A stretch of 10,041 bases of DNA from DASQFU01 sp035632955 (GTDB lineage: Bacteria > Eisenbacteria > RBG-16-71-46): positions 1-10,041 of the forward strand of contig DASQFU010000121.1 in the NCBI GenBank assembly GCA_035632955.1. Reading direction: 5' to 3'. Below, one piece after another: positions 1 to 8,094 of the stretch (position 1 is the first letter of the stretch; each line of letters starts with the position of its first letter). The notes beneath the pieces were generated by a model that saw nothing but the letters and a program-made list of their open reading frames with translations, was not told where the DNA came from and made no database searches. The translations under genes were made by a program, and so were the position numbers.

Positions 1-731
1 CGCTCGACCAGCTTCTCGCTCGTCGCCATCAGATCCACCATCATGTTCTCGTAGACCTTGCCCATGCGAACGAACGCGGCGGTCGTGATCATGTTGAGCA
101 CCAGCTTCTGCGCAGTCCCGGCTTTCATCCGGGTCGACCCCATGACCACTTCGGGACCGACGACTGGGCAGATCGCGACGTCCACGTCGAGGCGGAACTC
201 TGACCGCGGCGTGCACGTGACGTAGGCCGTGCGCGCGCCGCGCTCGCGGGCGCGGCGCAGCGCCGCGACGACGAACGGCGTGCGGCGACTGGCCGCGAGC
301 CCGATCACCGTGTCCCTGGCGTCCACATCGTGCTCGTCGATCGCCCGCACTCCCTCGTCCACCCGGTCTTCGGCCCCCTCGACGGCGCGCACCAGGGCAC
401 CCATGCCACCCGCGATCACGCCCTGGACGCGCTCGGGGTCGGAGCCAAACGTCGGCGGACATTCGGAAGCGTCCAGGACCCCGAGCCGCCCACTCGTGCC
501 GGCGCCGACGTAGATCAGCCGGCCACCCTCGCGAAACGACGCGACCACCAGCTCGACCGCCTGGGCGATGAAGGGCAGCTCGCACGCCACCGCCGCCGGC
601 ACAGTGTGGTCTTCGGCCGAAATGCGTTCCAAAATGCCCGGAATAGGAAGGGTGTCGAGATCGAGCGTCCGCGGGTTGCGTTGCTCGGTGGCGAGCCCGG
701 CGAATTCGTCGAAACGCGAGCGGTCATCCAT
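1..731 (-). CDS. murQ: N-acetylmuramic acid 6-phosphate etherase, 3' end outside window
   Basis: MurQ is a cytoplasmic enzyme of peptidoglycan recycling. It cleaves the lactyl ether of MurNAc-6-phosphate to give GlcNAc-6-phosphate and D-lactate. The visible 243 residues read without a stop to the window edge; the family is usually about 300 residues, so roughly the last fifth is missing. Visible hallmarks are the SIS-fold phosphosugar loop YVGAGTSGRLG (about residues 74-84), ASECPPTFG (88-96) with E90 matching E. coli catalytic Glu83, and AVEGAED (116-122) with E121 matching Glu114. VMGSTRMKAGTAQK follows near the break. The ATG at 731 gives an N-terminus of usual family length. In-frame ATGs at 764 and 834 would add 11 or 34 residues, and none of the three has a good ribosome site. 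The gene is divergent from mutM with no evident functional link. Confidence 0.95.
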   Translation of the reverse strand, partial: MDDRSRFDEFAGLATEQRNPRTLDLDTLPIPGILERISAEDHTVPAAVACELPFIAQAVELVVASFREGGRLIYVGAGTSGRLGVLDASECPPTFGSDPERVQGVIAGGMGALVRAVEGAEDRVDEGVRAIDEHDVDARDTVIGLAASRRTPFVVAALRRARERGARTAYVTCTPRSEFRLDVDVAICPVVGPEVVMGSTRMKAGTAQKLVLNMITTAAFVRMGKVYENMMVDLMATSEKLVE

Positions 732-834
732 GGACGTCGTTTCTCGAGGTCGGGGAGGCGTCATCCGTGACGGCGCGAGCATGCCACGCCCGAGCGCGCC
801 GACGCAACGACCGAGGTCTCGGAGCGCAAGCATC

Positions 835-864
835 TTGACGCCGGTCGCGAGGGCCTCCTAGCGT
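835..864 (+). promoter_or_regulatory. Candidate mutM promoter, possibly leaderless
   Basis: TTGACG (835-840) is followed after 18 bp by TAGCGT (859-864), which keeps the three most conserved -10 bases (T1, A2, T6). Transcription would start near 871, the A of the mutM ATG. There is no Shine-Dalgarno at normal spacing; the nearest purine run, GAGGG (849-853), is 17 bp from the ATG. The -10 is weak and the call rests on spacing alone. Confidence 0.3.
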
Positions 865-870
865 GCGGTC

Positions 871-1797
871 ATGCCCGAGCTTCCCGAGGTGGAGACCGTG
901 CGCCGGATGCTGGAAGGGGCCGTGGTCGGCCGCGTCGTCCGCCGCGCGACCATTTCCGGCGCCGCCTTGCGAGGAACGGTGCCCCGCACGTTGCCGCGCC
1001 GGCTCGCGGGCCGGCGGATCGAAACCGTGCAGCGACGCGGGAAGTATCTGCTGATTCACTTCGACGCCGATCTGACGCTCCTGGCCCACTTGGGGATGAG
1101 CGGCCGCTGGCTGTTCAACGAGCGCGCACCGGCCGACGAGCTTCCCCACGTTCACCTGCGGATCCGATTCGCGGACCGATCCGAGCTCTGGTATCAGGAC
1201 CCGCGGCGCTTCGGTCTGCTGCGCGCGGTGGCGCGCGGGCGGCTCGAGCGCGACCCATCGCTGCGCATCCTCGGTCCGGACCCCCTCGCGAGTCCGCCGA
1301 CCGCGGAAAGTCTCGGGGGCCGGGCGCGAGGCGCTCGCGTGTCGGTCAAATCGTTCCTGCTCGACCAGCGGCGGATCGCAGGCCTCGGCAACATCTACGT
1401 GAGCGAGGTCCTCCACCGCGCCGCGATCGATCCGCGCCGGCGGGCTGGATCGCTGCGCGACCCCGAGTGGTCCGCCGTCGCGGGCCAGGTGGTGGCGGTG
1501 CTCGCCGAAGCGGTCGAGGGATTCGGCACGACGTTCGACGCCTATCGGACGCTCTGGAACCAGCCGGGGTCCTATGGGGAGCGTTTGCTGGTCTACGACC
1601 GGGCCGGCGAGCCGTGCCGGCGCTGCAAAACCCCGATCCGGCGAATCGTCCAGGGGGCACGATCGACCTTTTTTTGCCCGACTTGCCAACGGCGGACCCC
1701 CGCCAGCAGGGCCTCCAAAGCCAAAGGAACGCCGCGCCGGGCGCGGCAATCCCGCGCCCGCGCTTCAGTCATTGCGAGGCGCCCTCCAGCCCCCTAA
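871..1797 (+). CDS. mutM: Formamidopyrimidine-DNA glycosylase (Fpg/MutM) with basic C-terminal tail
   Basis: This base-excision-repair enzyme removes 8-oxoguanine and formamidopyrimidines and nicks the strand by beta/delta elimination. It has 308 residues; the family usually has about 270. The start is fixed by the diagnostic MPELPEVE: P2 is the catalytic nucleophile and E3 the general acid, and a TAG lies in frame 12 bp upstream. Other visible features are K58 (E. coli Lys57), HLGMSG (73-78), the DPRRFG minor-groove loop (110-115), GLGNIYVSEVL (171-181) with the DNA-binding Asn174, and a C-terminal zinc finger C249-x2-C252 ... C269-x2-C272 with R264 in the conserved position before the second CxxC. 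About 35 residues rich in R, K, A, S and P follow the finger, beyond the usual family end. The gene is divergent from murQ and 90 bp upstream of the helicase. Confidence 0.97.
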   Translation: MPELPEVETVRRMLEGAVVGRVVRRATISGAALRGTVPRTLPRRLAGRRIETVQRRGKYLLIHFDADLTLLAHLGMSGRWLFNERAPADELPHVHLRIRFADRSELWYQDPRRFGLLRAVARGRLERDPSLRILGPDPLASPPTAESLGGRARGARVSVKSFLLDQRRIAGLGNIYVSEVLHRAAIDPRRRAGSLRDPEWSAVAGQVVAVLAEAVEGFGTTFDAYRTLWNQPGSYGERLLVYDRAGEPCRRCKTPIRRIVQGARSTFFCPTCQRRTPASRASKAKGTPRRARQSRARASVIARRPPAP

Positions 1798-1878
1798 TGT
1801 GTCTGCCGCTTCGCGCTCGCCCCCGGCGCTCCCGGCCCCGGGGTGGCGCGACCCTGAAATGCTGCCATCACCGACCCT

Positions 1879-1883
1879 GGAGG
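1879..1883 (+). promoter_or_regulatory. Shine-Dalgarno fixing the helicase GTG start
   Basis: GGAGG lies 4 bp before the GTG at 1888. It is the best ribosome site in the window and decides the start of the helicase. The rest of the 1798-1887 gap shows no convincing promoter or terminator. Confidence 0.7.
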
Positions 1884-1887
1884 TTTC

Positions 1888-3261
1888 GTGCCGTTTACCA
1901 CCCTCGGGCTGCCGGCGTCGATCGTCAAAGGCGTTCGCGCGGCCGGTTTCATCGACCCCACACCCATCCAGCTCCGCGCGATCCCGATCATCCTGCGGGG
2001 CCACGACCTGATCGCCGCGGCGGAGCGGGGCACCGGCAAGACCGCCGCGTACCTGCTCCCCACCCTCGCCCGGTTGCTCGAGTCTCCGAGGCGATTGGGC
2101 GCCGTCGTGCTGACGCCGAGCCGTGAGCTGGCGGCCAAGATCGAGACGCGTGCCCGGGACTACGCACGGTTCACGAACCTTCGCATTGCGGTCGTGTTCG
2201 GCGGCGCACCGATCCAGACACAGGAGCGCCAGCTTCGCTACGAGGGGGTCGATTTGCTGGTGGCGACGCCCGGCCGCCTGCTCGAGCTGCACGCGCGGCA
2301 GGCCATGAGCTTCGAAGACGTCGAGATGCTCGTGCTCGACGAGGGAGATCGCATCGTCGGACTCGGGTTCGCGCCCGACTTGCGGCGCATCCTCAAGCTG
2401 CTGCCTGAGACGCGTCAGACGCTGCTGTTCTCCGCCACCATGCCGCCCGAGCTCAACCGGGTCGCCAAGGAGGCACTGGTGGAGCCGATCCGTGTCGACC
2501 TCGCGCCCCAGGCTCAGCCTGCGGCCGGAATCACCGAGGCGATCTATCCGGTCACGAGCGATCTCAAGACCGACCTGCTGGATGAGATGCTCTCGCGCAG
2601 CGAGGCGCGCAGTGTGATCGTCTTCACGCGCAGCCAGCACCGGGCCGACCGGCTCGCGCGCCAGCTCTCCCGGCGTGGCTCCACCGTTGCAACGCTTCAT
2701 GGAAATCGCAGCCAGAGCGAGCGCGAGCGCGCGCTCGACGACCTCAAGCGCGGCCGCGTCCAGATCCTGGTGGCGACCGACATCGCCTCGCGCGGCATCG
2801 AGGTCGACGGCATCCCGCACGTGGTCAACTTCGACGTGCCGCAAACGCCCGAGGACTACGTGCATCGGTTGGGACGGAACGGGCGCACGGCGCTCCTGGG
2901 GGATGCCTTCACCCTGATGAGCCCCGAAGAGCAGGAAGCGGTGACGACGATCGAGCGCTTTCTCGGCCGGGCGGTGCCGCGGGTGCTGCTACCGGACTTC
3001 GACTACCGCATGCATCCGACCGTGTTCCACAAGGTCGTGAGCTACGAAGAGAGCTCGGGCGCTCAGGATACGAACGGTGACGGCCGCGCCGCGCAGGCCG
3101 CACCTGCCGCCCGGGGCGGGGGGCCGCGCAAGCCTGCCGCTTCCCGGACAGCAACGGCGAAGAAACGAGCCAAGCCGGCCCGGCCCAAGCCGGCAAGTGC
3201 TTCCAGCGGGCGGACGGCGAAATCCAAGCCGTCGAGCCGCCGCGCGCGCGCGCGGCGATAG
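1888..3261 (+). CDS. DEAD-box ATP-dependent RNA helicase with DEGD motif II
   Basis: An RhlE/DeaD-like superfamily 2 helicase of 457 residues that should unwind or remodel RNA using ATP. Motifs in order: Q motif PTPIQ (24-28), motif I AERGTGKT (45-52), Ia PSRELA (77-82), Ib TPGR (127-130), II DEGD (151-154, instead of DEAD), III SAT (182-184), IV IVFTRSQ (244-250), V ATDIASRGIEVD (296-307) and VI HRLGRNGR (326-333). All ATP-contacting charged residues are present. Motif I has R where T or S is usual, Ia has S for T, and II has G for A, so this is a diverged but probably active enzyme. Residues from about 388 form a disordered A/P/K/R/S-rich basic tail of the kind that adds RNA affinity in this family. 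The GTG start is supported by GGAGG 4 bp upstream. Which helicase subfamily it belongs to is not settled. Confidence 0.93.
   Translation: MPFTTLGLPASIVKGVRAAGFIDPTPIQLRAIPIILRGHDLIAAAERGTGKTAAYLLPTLARLLESPRRLGAVVLTPSRELAAKIETRARDYARFTNLRIAVVFGGAPIQTQERQLRYEGVDLLVATPGRLLELHARQAMSFEDVEMLVLDEGDRIVGLGFAPDLRRILKLLPETRQTLLFSATMPPELNRVAKEALVEPIRVDLAPQAQPAAGITEAIYPVTSDLKTDLLDEMLSRSEARSVIVFTRSQHRADRLARQLSRRGSTVATLHGNRSQSERERALDDLKRGRVQILVATDIASRGIEVDGIPHVVNFDVPQTPEDYVHRLGRNGRTALLGDAFTLMSPEEQEAVTTIERFLGRAVPRVLLPDFDYRMHPTVFHKVVSYEESSGAQDTNGDGRAAQAAPAARGGGPRKPAASRTATAKKRAKPARPKPASASSGRTAKSKPSSRRARARR
3241..3254. repeat. (CG)7 dinucleotide tract
   Basis: Seven uninterrupted CG steps sit inside the last codons of the helicase and encode part of its terminal R/A run. 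Alternating CG can adopt Z-DNA and is prone to replication slippage. Confidence 0.7.
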
Positions 3262-3276
3262 CGTCGCGCCCTATCG
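3256..3276. terminator. Weak inverted repeat across the two convergent stop codons
   Basis: CGATAG (3256-3261) and CTATCG (3271-3276) form a 6-bp stem with a 9-base loop. The left arm carries the TAG of the helicase. The right arm carries the TAG of the gene on the opposite strand. There is no T-tract, so any role as a bidirectional terminator is only a guess from position. Confidence 0.2.
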
Positions 3277-4701
3277 GGGGCGCAGCACCTCCCACGCGAC
3301 GACGCCAGGATTGTCCACCGGGCTGGATGCGCCGGTCGCGACGTCCACGACATAGAGCGTCTCGGGCGGTTTGGGATCCGGCCGGAACCACAACGCGCGC
3401 TCGCCGCTCGGCGTCGCCACCAGCGAGCCGTTCTTGAGCTTCGGGAGATCGAGCGGCACGAGCCTCCGGCTCGCGACGTCCGCGCGATAGAGCAGGGCCG
3501 TCGACGCGCGCGCGGTCGAGCCGGCGACGAGCAGCGCCCCGCTCGAGCTCTCGATGACGGCCGAGGGATCGACGCCCCCGAGCTCGAGGCTCTGGCGTGA
3601 GTCGTCCGCCGGATTCCACAGGATCAGGCTGTCGCCTGCGACCAGGGCGTGGCGACGTCCCCTGGCGCCCGAAAGAACGCGGCGGCAATCCGCATGGAGT
3701 CGGATCACCCGCACCGGCTCACCGCCGCCGATCGGCCGGCGGCTGACGTCGCGCCCGGCGACCCAGGCGATCGCGTCGCGACTCGGATCGTGCCCGACCC
3801 AGACGACCGGAGCACCGGCGTTGACCTCGACCCTAGGCTTCGGATCGTGCGCGCGCACCGCCCGGATGGTCTTCCCGTCCGCCCACCATACGGTGGTTGC
3901 ATCGGCGGTCCACGCGTCGCGACCGTCGAGCGTCGAGGCTTCGAACAGCTTCCATTCGGGAAACGTCGGATAAACGAGGTGCCACCGAGCCGTGCTTCCG
4001 GAAGCGGCGCCCGGTTCCGGGCGCTGCAATGGATCGAACTCCGCTCCACCCTCGGGTTCCCGAGCCGCGTCGAACGAAGGAATCACGACTTCGGCCAGAT
4101 AGAACGGAGCGGGGTCGAGCAGCGTGAGGCTCAAGATGCGCGCCGGGCTGATCTCGCGGGCCGCGCCGGAGTCGGCGCGGGTGACGGCCAGTCCCTGATC
4201 GAACCCGAACGCGAGGCTCGCACCATCCACGCCCCACTCCAGCGCGTTGATGCTGAGCCGCCGCATGGTCGCATTCGGCTCGATCAGCCGGCCGCCGCGG
4301 GCATGAGCGTCCTGGTTCGTCGGGATCGCGGGTTCGTAGCGCAGCACGCCGCGACGCCGGGGCTGAAACGGCAGAAACCCGACCAACCGATGCAGTCCGG
4401 GCGCCAGCGACGACCAGAGCCAAGTCAAGCCCTGATCGCCAATGCGCGTGAGCCAGGCCACGTGCCGGCCGTCCGGGCTGACGAGGAAACGGGAGATGCG
4501 CTCCGGGCCTTCGGGCGACCACAGCGTCTCACGCTCGGCGAGATGGAAGGGCGCTTTAAACAACTCTCCCCCCGTCCCGATGAACGCAACGGTGTCGCTC
4601 TCGGCGGCGAACGTCGCTCGCCAGTCTGCCGCTCGGGCCGCCGAGGGTAACGCGAGAACTGCGAGCGCGAGAGCGCCTGCGGCGCGACCGCGGCCGCTCA
4701 T
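3271..4701 (-). CDS. Exported protein with beta-propeller-like segments, function unknown
   Basis: A 476-residue protein I cannot assign to a named family. The ATG at 4701 starts a clear signal peptide: a basic n-region (GRGR), a hydrophobic stretch of A and L (about residues 7-18), and a likely signal peptidase I site ARA|AD after residue 24. A longer frame reaches 4851 but would overlap the upstream gene and bury this signal, so 4701 was chosen. The mature part has repeated strand-turn units of the TolB/WD40-like kind, such as LVSPDGRHVAWL (73-84), and near the C-terminus TPSGERALWF and ETLYVVDVATG. There are few cysteines and no catalytic motif I can see. It is the last gene of the minus-strand run, 37 bp after alaX, so it is probably periplasmic or surface-located and co-transcribed. 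No good ribosome site is visible. Confidence 0.8.
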   Translation of the reverse strand: MSGRGRAAGALALAVLALPSAARAADWRATFAAESDTVAFIGTGGELFKAPFHLAERETLWSPEGPERISRFLVSPDGRHVAWLTRIGDQGLTWLWSSLAPGLHRLVGFLPFQPRRRGVLRYEPAIPTNQDAHARGGRLIEPNATMRRLSINALEWGVDGASLAFGFDQGLAVTRADSGAAREISPARILSLTLLDPAPFYLAEVVIPSFDAAREPEGGAEFDPLQRPEPGAASGSTARWHLVYPTFPEWKLFEASTLDGRDAWTADATTVWWADGKTIRAVRAHDPKPRVEVNAGAPVVWVGHDPSRDAIAWVAGRDVSRRPIGGGEPVRVIRLHADCRRVLSGARGRRHALVAGDSLILWNPADDSRQSLELGGVDPSAVIESSSGALLVAGSTARASTALLYRADVASRRLVPLDLPKLKNGSLVATPSGERALWFRPDPKPPETLYVVDVATGASSPVDNPGVVAWEVLRPR

Positions 4702-4738
4702 GAAGAAGCCCGGAGCGCGGGCGGCTCGCACGCGCGCA

Positions 4739-5934
4739 TCATTCCGCTCCCGAGCCCAGCTCGCCGGCAACCCACCGGCACGCCGCCTCGGCGGCTTGCG
4801 AATCGGCGGCCGAAGCCTGAACGAGATCCGGGCTGCCGCCGCCCTTGCCACGCGCGCGCTCGAGCAGTCCCGGAACCAACGCCCGCAGGTCGCGGCCTCC
4901 CGCCTTGGCCCGGCCGACGACGATCACCGGCTCCGGGCTACCCGCCCCGGCGACGACCCACGGCGCTCCGACCTCCAGGCATTTCAGCGTGAAGCGGCGC
5001 ACCTCGTCGCGCGAACGCGCAGCGGCGAAGTGGATCGCGCCACGCGGCGGATCGCCCACGCGCTCCCGCGCCTCCGCGAGCAGCAGCCGCTCGGCGAGAT
5101 CGGCCGCCCGCTTCTGCAGCTCGTCGCGCTCCGCCAACGCCCGCTCGAGATGGGCGATCAGGTCGCGATCCTTGAGCGTCCGTTTGCGGGCCGCCTCGAC
5201 GAGCGCCTCGGTGCGCCATGCGTGATCGCGCAGCGCGCGAGCTCCGCACAAGAACTCGAGCCTCAGGTTGCCGCGCACCTTCTCCCAGCGGACGACCTTG
5301 ATCACGCCGACCTCGCCGGTGCGGTTCGTGTGCGTGCCACCGCACGCCGACTGATCCCAGTCGGGAATCTCGACGACGCGGATCCGTCCCTGCACCTGCG
5401 CCGGCTTGCGCAGTCGAAATCGGGACAGCTCGCTCTCGTCCACCCAGTGACGCACGACCGGCCGGTCCTCCCACACGACCCGGTTGGCCGCCTCCTCCAG
5501 ACGTTCGATCGCACGCCAGTCGACGTCGGCGAGCGCGACCTCGATCGTGCTGCGCTCGGTTCCCAGATGCGACGAGAGCGTCGGGGCCTCGAGCACCTGC
5601 TCGAGCCCGGCCGAGAGCACGTGCTGGCCGGTGTGCTGCTGCATGTGGTCGAAGCGGCGGGGCCAGTCGACGTGCGCTTCGAGCGCGTCACCGGCCAACG
5701 CCTCGGGCGCTTCGACGACGTGCCAGACGCGACCTTCGTCGTCGGCCTGGACGTCGAGGACCTCGGCGCCGCCGAGCCGGCCGCGATCCGCCTCCTGGCC
5801 GCCGCTCTCCGGATAGAAGTAGGTCGCGGCCAGCTCGAGCGCGGATCTCCCGGCGTAGTGGCCGTGCGCCACGATCCGGGCCTCGAACCGCGTCGTGTAG
5901 GCGTCGTCGTAGTAGAGGCGTTCCGAAGCCACGG

Positions 5935-5938
<4 letters not shown>
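4739..5938 (-). CDS. alaX: Alanyl-tRNA editing protein, long AlaX type with DHHA1 domain
   Basis: A free-standing trans-editing factor expected to hydrolyse Ser-tRNA(Ala) or Gly-tRNA(Ala) in the cytoplasm, protecting translation from AlaRS errors. It has 399 residues from the GTG at 5938. It contains the AlaRS-like second additional domain with both halves of the zinc site, HTGQH (102-106) and CGGTH (199-203). A charged helical, probably coiled-coil stretch follows (about 256-291), then a C-terminal DHHA1 (C-Ala) domain ending in GKGGGSPDLVQA (364-375). The class II aminoacylation core of AlaRS is absent, so it is not a truncated synthetase. The start overlaps the upstream regulator's stop as GTGA (5938-5935), which implies translational coupling. 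An ATG at 5980 is in frame but would give a 46-bp overlap. A second GTG lies two codons inside. Confidence 0.92.
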
Positions 5939-7017
<1,079 letters not shown>

Positions 7018-7105
7018 CGTCGATTTCAAAGCCCAAGGTGCGCTTCGTCGTCCTTCCCTCCAGCGGCCGGAGCCGTTTCAAAATGCCACAGTGCTGCCGA
7101 AGGGG

Positions 7106-8038
7106 TCAATCCGGCCGGAGGGGTGGGTCAGCGGGGAACACAGGATGCGCGGGCGCGCCCTGGGCGAGACGCCCGCCCCCGCTCGGCCCCGTGTTCATCG
7201 TGTCCAAAGCTCCGGCGAGAGGAGCGAGGGGCGACTCGATCTCGACCAGCCGTAGATAGAAGAAGGTCCACGCATATTGGATGATGGGCGTGACCGCCAT
7301 CACGAGGAGCCACGACACCGCGGTGCCGGCCGTGCCGCTCAGAGCGGGGACGACGTACATCAGCATCGCGACGACCAGAATGACGCCGAGCACCAGCGTG
7401 GCCGACGCCACGATCAGTTCCAACCAGCGTTCGAACCGGTCGCGCATGATCTTGAACGAGTGCTGGAACGCTCCGGCGAGATCGTGGTCGTCGAGAACGA
7501 CCGCCTCGGTGGCCACGGCGAGACGGAATCCGATGAACAGCGCGGGAAGCGCAAGGAAAACGGCGATGCCGATCAGCAGTAGGTTCCGTGGCAGATCCGC
7601 CACCAGGCTCGTCGAGCTCAGGCGGACGAATACCGCGGGAAGGATCGAGAAAGACGTCGCGGCAGCGAGCGCGAAGTTCCGCACCACCTCGGTGACGAGC
7701 AACCACGGGATGCGCCGCAGGCCGCGCGCATAGCATTCGAGCGCCGGAGCCGGATGCACGCGGGAATCCGTGTTGAAGACGGAGCGCGCCCGGATGCGCA
7801 GCATCGCCCCGACGACCAGCAGCGTGACGAAGTCGCCGATCAACCCGACGCTGCCGATCAGCACTGTGCGAGGCGTCATAGACGCCTCGCTCTGCGGGGC
7901 TGCGAGCGTCAAGGTCAGCACCCACGGCGCGCGCAGCAGGAGCGGCACGACAATGGAATGCAGGAGATCGCGGCGGACAGCGAGGTCGAATGCGAGGGCG
8001 AGCGCGTGCCGGGTCGAAATGGGCGGTTTGAATGTCAT
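7106..8038 (-). CDS. Integral membrane protein with about six helices, function unknown
   Basis: A 310-residue inner-membrane protein. Hydrophobic segments lie at about residues 28-47, 59-81, 110-139, 152-181, 207-232 and 239-262. Between the fourth and fifth is a cytoplasmic-looking amphipathic stretch, AFQHSFKIMRDRFERWLELI (190-209). This is a pattern I associate with YciC/DUF-type multi-helix proteins, but I cannot name the family. The last 30 or so residues are polar, rich in G, P and A, and probably disordered. The ATG at 8038 has AGG at minus-strand 8046-8044, 5 bp upstream, and follows a strong predicted promoter. It is the first gene of the minus-strand run. The next gene, the sigma54 activator, starts after an 88-bp gap. 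A role as partner of the sensor-less activator is conceivable but rests only on position. Confidence 0.85.
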   Translation of the reverse strand: MTFKPPISTRHALALAFDLAVRRDLLHSIVVPLLLRAPWVLTLTLAAPQSEASMTPRTVLIGSVGLIGDFVTLLVVGAMLRIRARSVFNTDSRVHPAPALECYARGLRRIPWLLVTEVVRNFALAAATSFSILPAVFVRLSSTSLVADLPRNLLLIGIAVFLALPALFIGFRLAVATEAVVLDDHDLAGAFQHSFKIMRDRFERWLELIVASATLVLGVILVVAMLMYVVPALSGTAGTAVSWLLVMAVTPIIQYAWTFFYLRLVEIESPLAPLAGALDTMNTGPSGGGRLAQGAPAHPVFPADPPLRPD

Positions 8039-8056
8039 GGCAACCTGTTGGGCCAG

Positions 8057-8085
8057 TTGACACTAGAGAGGGGCCTACCTAATGT
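8057..8085 (+). promoter_or_regulatory. Predicted sigma70-type promoter for the moaC operon
   Basis: A perfect -35 TTGACA (8057-8062), a 17-bp spacer and a -10 TAATGT (8080-8085), which keeps T1, A2 and T6. Transcription should begin near 8091-8093, so the GTG start of moaC at 8095 has almost no leader. No Shine-Dalgarno is present at normal distance. Confidence 0.65.
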
Positions 8086-8088
8086 CAA
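8060..8088 (-). promoter_or_regulatory. Predicted sigma70-type promoter for the membrane-protein gene run
   Basis: On the minus strand, TTGACA (8088-8083) is followed after 17 bp by TAGTGT (8065-8060), which keeps T1, A2 and T6. The start should be near 8053, giving a leader of about 15 bases with a weak AGG ribosome site before the ATG at 8038. Each -10 overlaps the opposing promoter's -35 by 3 bp. Confidence 0.6.
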
Positions 8089-8094
8089 GACATC

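Larger units (their letters stand above)
8057..8088. repeat. 32-bp imperfect palindrome covering both divergent promoters
   Basis: The two 16-base arms (8057-8072 and the reverse complement of 8073-8088) agree at 12 of 16 positions. The outer TTGACA is perfect, the next TAG is also shared, and AGG is shared near the centre. The symmetry is explained by the two promoters, but it could also be an operator for a dimeric regulator. Confidence 0.7.

Noticed and set aside
724..1749. 341-codon minus-strand frame opposite mutM
   Set aside because: MutM on the plus strand has all catalytic residues; the minus frame has no recognisable feature and overlaps murQ.
1821..1843. CCCCGG ... CCGGGG inverted repeat between mutM and the helicase as a terminator
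   Set aside because: The stem is 6 bp with an 11-base loop in very GC-rich DNA and has no T-tract; expected by chance.
1765..2865. 366-codon minus-strand frame opposite the helicase
   Set aside because: The helicase motifs are unambiguous, and the minus frame has repetitive D/R/E/H/Q-rich shadow composition.
7070..7092. Possible sigma54 promoter (minus-strand TGGCATTTTGAAACGGC) before the activator, suggesting autoregulation
   Set aside because: The GG and GC elements are not 10 bp apart, so it does not fit the -24/-12 pattern.
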